Positions 12,336-22,600 of a stretch of 64,000 nt of DNA are shown here, piece after piece. The notes beneath the pieces were generated by a model. That model was not told where the DNA came from and ran no database searches. It saw nothing but the letters and a program-made list of their open reading frames with translations. The stretch is from Hofstenia miamia. Lineage: Eukaryota > Xenacoelomorpha > Acoela. The stretch spans positions 587,955 to 651,954 of the forward strand of contig SCFE01000019.1 of assembly GCA_004352715.1 (NCBI GenBank), read 5' to 3'. The translations under genes were made by a program, and so were the position numbers. Numbering within the stretch: the first letter of the stretch is position 1; every line of letters begins with the position of its first letter.

Positions 12336-13049
12336 CCAAGATTTTGAGTTACCAATGACTTCAGGCAACACCCAAGAAGGTTTTATTTACATCAGAAAAC
12401 CGTGCCATGCCGTATTCTAAAACCAGGAACGGCGACAGCTCTGTTGTGTTTACCATCCGTGGGTATGTGTGGAACTATCATGAGCAGGTGCAGGTACAAA
12501 GAAACATGTTATACAATCAACAACTTCTTATAGAAAACAACATTACCAGTTTCTCTTTAAATGATTAAGCATTTTATTATTTTACATTTATTTACAAAAG
12601 AATATTGTAATTTAGTGATGATTAAAAAAAAATATCTTATTTTTAAAAAAACATCAGTTTCAAAAAATTTCTACAACATTTCAATATAAATAACAAAATC
12701 AGAGCGAATAGAAGCAATACAAGAAATAGAAAATTTGCACAAATTTTACGTAGACAATGTAAACTATTCTATCTGTTGGTGGGTTACAAAATTATACATT
12801 TTCAAGCAATAGTCAGGCTGTTTTTGTTAGTGGTGGATGCTAATGGGAAAACTAGGAAAAACTTCAAATCGAATGTTTGGGAGAGGAGCTTCTGAAACTT
12901 TAAAATTGAATTCCTACTACTGACATGTTTTAATAACCATTGCTCGTACTAAGATGCCAAGTAAAATATATATTTCTTAAAAAATATAAAGTACTACCCC
13001 TAGTGCACATGTACTTCCTAGTCATACTGACAATCTTCTATAGAAAGAC

Positions 13050-13335
13050 GGAAAATTTAAACACCATCTTGTGGCAGACAATTATTTTTAAATCGCCATG
13101 CTTTTGATAGGCTCACTTTAAGAAATTTGTCTATTGGGAATGGTGCAAAAAGGTAATACTTGGAAAAGGCAAACTTTCAGGTGTTGCCAAAGTGATGAAG
13201 GAAAGGCCATATGGAAATATCTACATAGAAGTTCATGATATCAAGCTGTGCTTAGCAATATGCCTTGACAATGGAGTTCTTACTGCAATTTCAACTGTTG
13301 ATCAGGAACCTATTCCTAACATTACTTTTTAGTTC
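13050..13335 (+). pseudogene. piggyBac-like transposase fragment
   Basis: With one or two frame changes the plus strand reads HHLVADNYFFKS, then GKGKLSGVAKVMKERPYGN, then DNGVLTAISTVDQEPIPN. piggyBac transposases carry F-D-N-x-F-T-S with a catalytic Asp, then a K/R-G segment, then W-x-D-N-x-x-V-x-x-x-S. The order and spacing match. Only about 95 residues survive and no flanking TTAA pair was found. Alternative origins cannot be excluded because identity is low. Confidence 0.5.
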
Positions 13336-14724
13336 AGTGGCAACTTTATTGGAACTTAGGTATATTATCGCCACATATTTAAATTGAATAGTAAAAAATA
13401 TACAGAACAAAGCTAGAAGACACTTATGAACTTAGTGGTCGCAAGCCAATTAGATGTATAAGTATGTTAAAATTTTGGAATTGATAGAAGTGCTAAATAA
13501 TGCATTATATGTTATGCCGATATACATGACATGTGTCTTGCACCCAATTATTCATAAAAATATGAAATGTTGTGACTTATAAATTTCTTACATTTTACAC
13601 GAAGGGTGCATATATTTCCACTTGGTGAAATGTTACATAGCCCTTAAAACCCTTAAAGAAAACATGTTGATTTGAATATTCAAACACAGAGATACATTGT
13701 TGTAATAGAAAAAAGTTGGCTACATTTCAGTTAAAGTATTTTCTAGACAATAAATAAATCCGAGAATGATAGGAAAATATATTATATTAGTATGTGCTTT
13801 AAAAAAATGCGGTAAGGGAGGGGATTGTTCCGAATTGACATTTCAATTGTCATACTGCAAATAGTTGATGCACCCACCTTCAAATATGTATGAAACAAAC
13901 AGTGACATATACATGATCAAGACAAGTGAATGCTACGAAAAAAACAAATACATTTAGACAAGAGAATAAATTTGACAATAAAAAATTGAATTTCCGGGCA
14001 GTTCCAGGTACTAAAGGCAGTTTAAGGCAGCAACTTTGAACTTCCAGACAATTCCAGATTTCCAGGCGGCGCGGACACCCTGTATAGACCGGTTCAAGTG
14101 ATATATATATACATCTGGTAGGTAAACAAAGTTGAAAGTGGGTCAGCCCAGCATAGAGACCAAGCAGATTTTCAATTGCTACAAAACCTACATATATTAC
14201 TCCACATTCAGTTGTGCAATAATAAATAGAGCTAGGCGAAATATGCTATTACTTCTAGCGAACTGCCAAAGGCTACTAATTGTCGATATATAAAGAGCAG
14301 TAAATGCATATTTGGGAGGTAATCCTTTTCAAAAGAAATCTTAAAGTTCAATAAAGGTTTTAAAAAAACATTAAGCGCCCGTAACTCACGGACTTTAAAC
14401 CTGAATGTATAAATGCTAGGTATGTCCAAAATTGGGGGTTTCATTAAAAATCATTGAAAACTTGTTAATAATTTCAAATAATTCCGCAAAAGGAACAGTT
14501 TTTAACAAACGTTTACAATTACCCCTTAGTACACTCAACAACCGAAGTGTAAACTGTAAATATCCCAAGATTTTCAAATTATTTTAAAAGACTTGGACAA
14601 AATTAACATCACGTTGAAAAATTTAGTTAATTAATGCGGTTGTTTTGATGACGAAAGATAAAAGCAATGTTTTACCTAAAAACAAAAAAATGTTAGTGCA
14701 AGTTGAGCCAAAAATGTAGGCGGT

Positions 14725-15190
14725 TTGGTCACCTTCATTTATTCAAATGAAGTGGATGGTATCGAGATACCAAGTTTCGAGCACCTCCCGCTTAAAACCC
14801 CGTTCAAGTTCTCATTTTACAGTCGCGAATTTTTAAGCTCGAATTTTGAAGGTTTTTGGAACGATAGTCTACACAATTTAGCTTTTGATCAATTCCTCGA
14901 TCATGTGAAAAGTTTCACGAATGCACAAATTTATCACTGGAAATCGCGTTGTATTACAAAAACTTTACCTTCTGGGTTACAGAACTTTCTAATAGTCATT
15001 TTTTAAAACAGCTCATTTTTAGAAAACATGAAAAAGTTAGAGAATTGGGACATTTATATAAGAGACAGGATTTGAACGTTACACCACAAGACGATGTCAA
15101 CAAGCATAAAAAAATATTGTTTAGTATTCATTCCACCAGCAGGGTGAGTAATTTTTTGCTCTACTCAGCATCGCACAAAATTAAACCTAT
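14725..15190 (+). other. Unassigned coding-like segment, possibly broken or spliced
   Basis: The plus strand has an open frame (14725-15003, no ATG at its start) reading SFEHLPLKTPFKFSFY and FDQFLDHVKSFTNAQIYHW. A second frame takes over at about 15003 (RELGHLYKRQDLNVTPQDD, then KILFSIHSTSR). A one-base change in the T run at 15000 would join the frames. At 15139-15145 AGG is followed by GTGAGT, a near-ideal splice donor. The composition looks coding but I do not recognise the family. It could be a pseudogene, a transposon fragment or exons of a small gene nested antisense in the PPP1R3 intron. Confidence 0.3.
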
Positions 15191-15199
15191 ATTCCAGTG

Positions 15200-15786
15200 T
15201 TAAAAGTATAAAACTAACACGTAGGTAAATAATTCAAATAAAACTGTTCAAATTAAAAAAACTATGAAGAAAATAAACACATTTTCTGATCTCAAACGCC
15301 ACTCCATCGTTTGCAAAATAAGAATATTATTAACACAAAATAATAAAAGAATTCCTCAAGTGACATGCTAAAATTTAACAATTATAGTGAACAGCAGCTG
15401 TCGATATTCGGCAGTTAAAAAGCAATTAAGTAGAACAAATAAGCAGACGCTACAAAAAGCAGTTGCCTGTAGATCAGAAGGAATTGACTTTTCCTATATG
15501 TCAACAAGAATTAAAAATATAGAATTCTAGCTTAAGTAAAACAAAAAGCCACAGTTCTGACAAGAAAGAAGTACCGTCAGTTAATTGAATTTAGCACTAC
15601 TTTAGAATTGATGTAAAAAGGTTAATTAAAAATAGTTTTTCTAACATTCGAAGATATCAGGGGAAAATGTAACCCAAGGAAATTAATCACTACAAAGAAA
15701 GAGCGTATCAATTACAAAATTACTTGGATCACATGCTCCAGAATTGATCAATTCTGAATTCATTCAATCCCATTACGCATAAATAC
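15200..15786. other. Intron DNA, nothing recognised
   Basis: A-rich sequence without recognised exon, terminus or repeat, up to the left end of the hAT element at 15787. Confidence 0.4.
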
Positions 15787-17002
15787 CAGAGTTGAAATTG
15801 GATTGGGCCGGATTTTCGACATAGCAATTTGGGCCGGGCCGGGCCGGACCGGGCTTGCGTCTAATGTTTTAATTGATATTTGAAGAAAAGAAATTAACAA
15901 CATTTTAAATGGGAATTTGTGTAAAAACTTGTCAAAATAATTTAGTGAAATTCCAGTAGTTTTTGTAGAACGTGTAAAAATACATATAGAAATTAAAATA
16001 AATGCAATTTATAAAAAGAGGAGACGCACCTCATTTACATTTGTGAGATGAAAGCGTTCAACAATTTTAAGAAGAACCAACAAAAAATTTTAAAAATCTC
16101 TGAGCAAATTTAAGTATAATCTACGTACAAATTTAAAACAATATAGAAAATTGTTGTCTTTATTGGTAACATTCAATGTACATTCAATGATGAATGGTAG
16201 CCAAATACAATCACTTACAGGAAGGGCTCACGTTTGGTCCAGTGTTGCAACCGGGTAGTAATTTTATTGGCCCGACCCGGCCCGGGCCATGTATTTTTAA
16301 GTCCGGCTCGTCTCAATTCACGAATTTTAAAGCCCGGCCCGGCCCGTAACGCTTTTATATTTCAACCATAGGAATTAAAAAAACAATTTCATTTTATAAT
16401 TCTTCATCGGCTGCTAATACTGTAGTTGGCTGTCCTGTATCAAAAAAATCACAGAATACATCTTCTTCCTCGTTATTTGTTATTCTGATAACCTCGCAAC
16501 ATCTGGCAAATTCAATCCCCCGTCAGGTTTCAAGTATTAGTGAAAACGATAATTAGGCCTGTTAAAATCACAATTTCAAGACCGGCCTGGCCCGTTTATA
16601 TTCTTCAAATATGTGAGCACAGTCCGTCCAAGCCCGCCCCGGTTGCAACACTGGTCTGCTCTCGGCCTACGGCCTTGTATGACATGGTTATTCTATTAAG
16701 GTTAAAAATAGAATTTGAATTTAAACAGAATTGAATTAGCATTGTTGTCGGACAAAAGCGCATACGCAGCTATGCACATATTGATCAGTAAATTATGAAA
16801 ATTGTCCAATTAAATTCACAGTGTAGTGCTTATGTGCCTCTATGAGGCAAAAGATATTATCAGTGACGTAAAGGAAAAATAATTTGGGTCGGCCTTGGGC
16901 CAAATAATTGGTATTTTGAAATGGGCCGGGCTGGGCTTTGGCCTAAGCAGCATTGGGCCTGGGAAGGCCTTGGCCCAAACAATCGGCCCAATTCCAACTC
17001 TG
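15787..17002. mobile_element. Non-autonomous hAT element, GGCCC-rich, host of a second hAT
   Basis: The left end is CAGAGTTGAAATTGGATTGG and the right end, inverted, is CAGAGTTGGAATTGGGCCG. Flanking 8-mers are ATAAATAC (15779-15786) and ATAATTAC (17003-17010), matching at 7 of 8 positions, as expected for an old hAT target duplication. The subterminal DNA is a cluster of GGGCC and GGCCC motifs in an otherwise AT-rich setting. No transposase frame is present. A different hAT element (16240-16653) sits inside it. Confidence 0.75.
16240..16653. mobile_element. hAT MITE nested in a hAT element
   Basis: Termini CAGTGTTGCAACCGGG and, inverted at the right end, CAGTGTTGCAACCGGGG are near perfect. 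The 8-bp flanks GTTTGGTC (16232-16239) and GTCTGCTC (16654-16661) agree at 6 of 8 positions. The element is 414 bp, non-coding, and also carries CCCGGCCCGG-type motifs beneath its termini. Confidence 0.72.
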
Positions 17003-17529
17003 ATAATTACTATCAGCGAAACGGAAAAAATGCTAGTAATTCAACGAATGACCACAGCAATTCCAACGAGGCCAGATATGGGTATGGCCTGTGGGATTTC
17101 AGTAATACTAGAACTATTCTCCAGCAGCGCAAGCAAATAACATGAAATTCCCATTTATTATGCATAAATGTTTATTAGTTTTTAAAACATTCTAAAGTTC
17201 AATTTAGGTTATACAGCTTCAGTTGGTAGCCTTTTCATGTACATTTCTAACATGCCCAACACTGGCTTAGTAAATGGAAAATTTGAAGGAACTTTTTTGG
17301 CAACGATCACATAAATGGGAAGTTAGGGCTGTTCGATTAATTGATCGTTAATTGATAATTGACCTAGCATTTTGTAAATGATAATGAATTGATTCAGGTG
17401 CCAAATTCGATTCAATTATCAATAAGCTGTAGTTGTTTTCGAAATTTCTTCACTGACTTCCAACGTTTTGTTTGAACCAATCGTACTTCGGGAATACAGT
17501 TTGCGAAAATCGACTTTGACTATCTAAAC

Positions 17530-17855
17530 CAGTGGTTCACATGGACCCTAGGGGTCCATGCAACTTTACTGGGGTACACACACCAAGAATAACGAATTGG
17601 GGGGGGGGGGGNNNNNNNNNNNNNNNNNNNNNNNNNNNNNNNNNNNNNNNNNNNNNNNNNNNNNNNNNNNNNNNNNNNNNNNNNNNNNNNNNNNNNNNNN
17701 NNNNNNNNNNNNNNNNNNNNNNNNNNNNNNNNNNNNNNNNNNNNNNNNNNNNNNNNNNNNNNNNNNNNNNNNNNNNNNNNNNNNNNNNNNNNNNNNNNNN
17801 NNNNNNNNNNNNNNNNNNNNNNNNNNNNNNNNNNNNNNNNNNNNNNNGGGGGGGG
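17530..17855. mobile_element. Probable hAT element truncated by a poly-G-flanked gap
   Basis: CAGTGGTTCACATGGACCC at 17530 has the look of a hAT terminus. The preceding 8-mer ATCTAAAC (17522-17529) recurs as GTCTAAAC (17855-17862) directly after the gap, 7 of 8 positions matching. The interior is unknown: G run 17599-17611, Ns 17612-17847, G run 17848-17855. A right terminus ending in CTG is not visible, so either the gap edge is an artefact or the element ends in poly-G. Confidence 0.45.
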
Positions 17856-18237
17856 TCTAAACCCTAAGCTAATATATGTTTTGAAAAAATGGTTGTTTGG
17901 TAAGTACTACAATGAAAAGTTGGTAATGTTTCCCAATTGCACGTAATTAATTGGAATGCATTAGTGATAGCAGAGCCCCATTAAGAATGTCTTGTATTTT
18001 CTTATTTAGTCTGATTTATAAAAATACAAACAAAACTCTTTTAAGAGTAATGTAGAAATGAATTTGAACAAAACTGAAAATTGCTTTGCAGTATCAAAAT
18101 TGTTTTGTAAACATAGCTAAATAAAAATGAGTTTGCAACTTCATTCAAAATACGGACGTACCCACCAAATTTAGTATTCTGAATAAGAACAGTGCATTTC
18201 TTATATACAGATTTATATGAAAAGGAAAATTAATTAC

Positions 18238-18354
18238 CTTATATCCGTTTAATTTAACCGGAAGTTTATACAGCGAATTATTTGAAAGGTTGCGTGGAAT
18301 CAATAACTTGAGAAACTCCTTATCAATAATGACATTGCCTGAGAACAGAGCCAT
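18238..18354 (-). CDS. PPP1R3-type gene, first coding exon
   Basis: On the minus strand an ATG at 18354 opens a 39-codon frame (MALFSGNVIIDKEFLKLLIP at its start) that stops exactly at the donor AAG/GTAATT at 18238. It ends in phase 0, which is what exon 2 of the PPP1R3-like gene at 9574 requires. Joined, residue 39 is followed by DRESLVNGNV and the HSVRF docking motif. The N-terminus of this family is poorly conserved, so the assignment rests on strand, phase and the lack of a competing exon. The intron would be 8.66 kb. An upstream ATG shortly before it could be a short upstream frame. Confidence 0.55.
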
Positions 18355-18915
18355 CTATCACCATGGCAAGAAGAGAGTAAAACTCTAATCTAAAACACAT
18401 GGCAATTATGAGCATAAAACGATTCAAATATTTATAAACAAAAATGTACTATTTCGTATCTATTTTCAGAATCATAGATTCAAACAAAAATACATTCTTA
18501 CAAATATACGTTGAAACTACATCATCAGGATCAGGTGTGAAATGAACTTCAAATTCTGCTTTTCACATTTTTTCCATTTCAAAACATGTTTATATTTGCA
18601 ACTATACACAATAGTATAATACAAAAAGTCGTAAAAATATTACAGAAGTTTAAATAATATAGTCAAAATTAACGGTCATCTACAGAAAAGTGTGACCGTT
18701 CACCTTGCGTTGCAGATTTTTGAAGTATTTATGTAGATTTAATATTGGAAATTAGAATCAACAACTTAACACAAAATTCATCTTATTATTAACAAGATGC
18801 TAGAATTTAGATTAAGTGTTCAAATAGGCCACCATCATTCTAAATCAGAAAATGTTTACACAAAAAAGCCTAAGATTATTTTTGGCAACCTCTAAAATTG
18901 TAATAAGGTCCTTGT

Positions 18916-19630
18916 CAGGGCTTTCAAAGTTTGATAAAAATAAAGTTTGAAATTTGAATACTTTTCAAACTTTGATTTGAAAATTTGACTTCAAGTTGGA
19001 TATTTCTTAGAAATAATACATACAAAAGAAAATTATATTTTTCATATTAATGTGTAATTAAATAAATATACATGCAGAAATGAAGTAGCCTTAAAACGAC
19101 ATAATGCAGATATTACCTATATTTTTGCAGCAATTTGAAGTATATATAGAACATAAACTAATCCTACATAGTACATTGTTTACATAGAAAGAAAATATAA
19201 TTATTATGCTCATTCCATAGAAACAAAATTTGTAGTAAATGCCTTTGTACCTTTTATGAATGTTGAAACTGCTTATTTAATTATTCCAGGAAAATCAAGA
19301 AAACAGCAATATACATGGGTCACAAAGTTTGCAAAATGTGTTCACTGTTAGCTTAGTTATCAAACATGCTAAATGAATGAGTCCCAGAGCTTTACTTGAA
19401 TTAATTTACAAAGTCATTATTATGCTTGTCGGAGGACTTCATTTTCAAAATTAAAAATAATTCGACATTTGTTATATATTTCAAAATTTACCATAAAATC
19501 ATATTAGAGAAATTTAATAATGTTGATGCATAAATTTTGCCAAAATGAGTATGGTTTGAAATTTGAATTTTATAATTTTACAAAATTTGATTTGAAAGTT
19601 TGAAAATTTGAATTTGATTTGAAAGCCCTG
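18916..19630. mobile_element. hAT MITE, CAGGGCTTTCAAA termini
   Basis: Left end CAGGGCTTTCAAAGTTTG and right end TTTGAAAGCCCTG form inverted repeats. The 8-mers outside are GTCCTTGT (18908-18915) and GTCCTTGA (19631-19638), 7 of 8 identical. The 715-bp interior is AT-rich and rich in TTTGAAA-type words near both ends, so it is probably a non-autonomous element. Confidence 0.78.
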
Positions 19631-19639
19631 GTCCTTGAA

Positions 19640-22600
19640 TATCTCAATCTTCAAAGCTTTCAATGTAGTAAAAAGCTGGCTGCTCAAAGAATATTTTTAA
19701 AAATTTAGTTATTAAAAACGTCTCCATCCATATTATATTGACACCGCAAGCTATAATAAGTCATGATTGTGGCAAAATGATGTCATTGTCAGGTAGGAAT
19801 CAAATGTCGCAGTGCTTCATGAAAATATCCTTAATTTTAGTGGGGATGAAAAGTTACACATTAAATTTCAATGCATGTATCACCCAATGCACTAAGAGTA
19901 CGTTCAGAAGAGCATCTTTTGTTGTATCATTTGATGTACGTCAAAAACATGCTCGTCTGAATTTGAACGCTCCTAAATCTTGATAGATGTATCAAAAAAA
20001 CAAATATCAAAATAACACTCGTTTAAACTTACTTTAATCAAAGCAAGAACATCCAAAAATGGCCGTCTGGATTCACCTTAAGCACTTGCAGAACTAATTA
20101 AATATCACACTCGGCTGGTGTGCAGCTCTGAATAGATGAACTAACGAATCCCAAATTTTTGGTTATTTGTGGTGAAAATGTCGGCAAAATTATATTAGTA
20201 TTCAAAAATTGATAAATAATTATTAGATGGACCAATAAAATCAACAAATAAAGTACTTGCTATGGGAATGGGGTGTTATTACGCATTAAAATCTCATTAA
20301 GTAAAGCGACATGTTTATTAATAAAATATTAATACTAATAGACTAATATACTAATTCAATAGAATTCCTTAAATAAGAGATGCCTACGGTGATAAAAGGA
20401 AGTCAAAAAATTCTAAAAGCTTTGTTACACAGGAAAAAAAGAGAAATTACCAAAAATTCGTTCAGACGCATTCATATACAACCTAAATAATAAGAATTAA
20501 GCAATTTGTGTTAAAGAATAATAAACAGTGCTGGACTAATTATCCACAGAAATGGAGGATTAAAGATAAGACGTCTGTATATTGAAAGGAAATGTAAAAC
20601 GTGTTAACGAACTCGCATTGTAAAAAGAGCTTAAATGTGCGGCATTAAAATCTGAAAAAACACAAACAGAAAGTTAAGAATGTTAGTGATCTTCTGCATA
20701 GAGGCCAATTAGTAACAGCTGGGATAATATATATATTTCTATTTGTGTCACGCAATCTATTTTAAGAGTTGAGATTTGCAGCTCCAGGTTCATTTACATC
20801 TATGTCACGGCTGCAATCGTGTCTGGATTTTGGGAGTATTGTCCGGCACGGCAAGATTTTCCATGCGGTCACATGATCGGCGTCTAGAATTTTACAATTA
20901 AAACAATTCATGGAGAATATAAAAAGCAGTAATCTATAGTTAAACAGCTAGATAAAATTTAGAAAGAGCTCTGAAAAACTTAACACTGCACTGGTTAGAT
21001 ACTAAAATCAATAAATTTCTTAATACATTTTTATTCTAGTCTAAATATACATAAATTTTGAAAGATGTTCATTTAAGTGGCTGTCACTAATTGTTATCAT
21101 AAATTTTTACTATCCACAGGAGCGGCCTAGTCTGCTCATAAAAATACAATCTATAGACTGACTGAAAATCAATACTGGCTTAGTCTCAATCAATTTTGTC
21201 ACCACACGGATAAAAAATATGAAAAGGCTACTCAGGGATCGCTTACCCAACTGGACCCGAGAATATCTTTATACAAAGCAGGAAAAAGCTTCCTATTGTG
21301 GGATCTATAACAGCATAAAGGACTGAAAAATAAATAATATCAAAGATTTGTATGAGCCAGCACGTCACCCGCCCCTATAAGATTAGCCCAGTATTAGTTT
21401 TGAGTTGCGCACACTTGATCTATGTATTAATTATAAGCAAAATGACAAACCTATTTAGATGAAAGTTATCAGGCTAATAACAATGCCTTAAAATTCCATT
21501 GAGGATTGCTCATTAGGATATAAATAATTAAATAATATAGACTTAACTGGCTATTAATCCATTCACATAACAAAGAAAAACGGTACCTCAGTTAAAATAA
21601 CTGTCTGAGAAATGAAAGACAATTGCAATTCAAATCACTGCCAAGAAATAAGTGAATCGTAGAAAGAGCAAACACCTAATACAATCATAATGAACAATAT
21701 TGAGGTCTTCAAGAAAGAATGTGTTGTGGATTTCATATATTCCCATTGGTCAATAAGGAAAATTAGATTTCTGCCAAACGCTTATAGCGTATATAAACTG
21801 AACTGAATCAAACATACATTCCATACGATTAAATAGCGGTACAAATTTGGTTATAAAATAGGAATTGACGAAACCAAAAAAATATTTTCAATTTTTTTTA
21901 TAAAAGTCTATGATTTTGACAAAACACTCCTAGAATACACTTTTTCGTGGACATGTAAGTTCAAGATTTTATTGCCCTTGTAGGGAACTAGAATATCGTA
22001 CTGCACACTATTGTCAGCGATTCTGCATGCAGAATCATTCTGATTAAAATCATTAAAAACATCACATTTTCAAGATGGGAGTGATAACACTAAGTAATTT
22101 TTTCCAAACGCTGACAACAGAATTGTTGATGTAGATAGAGAGGGTTTTAGGTGTTCCAATTCTGCTAAAAAAGTATCACACTGCTTCTACAAACTTCAAT
22201 CAAATTTACACAAACTTTCACAGATGAAAATTAACAAATATATTAACAATTCTAGCTTTTGATTGTGTTAATCCATAATGAATAAATAAAAATATGAACA
22301 ATCTTAATCAGAAATGATAGTTTTATCGATTTGAAATTAGACATAAAGGTATTTTTACACATCAAGAATTGAATTTTTGAAGGTTTGGATGATAATTTGG
22401 AGATTTCGGTATTTCATATAGTTGCTTAGAATAACAAGAATTGGGCAAGTATAAAACGTCAAAATTTGAACACCTTTCAGTCCTTCACGGATGGGCAAGG
22501 GCGTTGCTACGGGATTTTCAAAGGGCATGAATTTTTAGAAGCCATTTATTACATATTAAGGTACGCTTAACCCCCTAAATTCACATAAAACACAAAATTG

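Larger units (their letters stand above)
10249..14082. mobile_element. 3.8-kb DNA transposon with CAGGGTGTCCGCGC termini and 5-bp TSD
   Basis: The left end reads CAGGGTGTCCGCGC and the right end GCGCGGACACCCTG, a perfect 14-bp inverted repeat. Both ends are flanked by TATAG (10244-10248 and 14083-14087), an exact 5-bp target duplication. CAG...CTG termini with 5-bp duplications fit the hAT5 group; Transib also makes 5-bp duplications but has CAC-type ends. The interior carries a decayed segment at 11905-12335 and a piggyBac-like segment at 13050-13335, so it is composite. No intact transposase remains. It lies within intron 1 of the PPP1R3-like gene. Confidence 0.7.

Noticed and set aside
17532-17867. 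Frames running through the N gap
   Set aside because: Almost entirely Ns.
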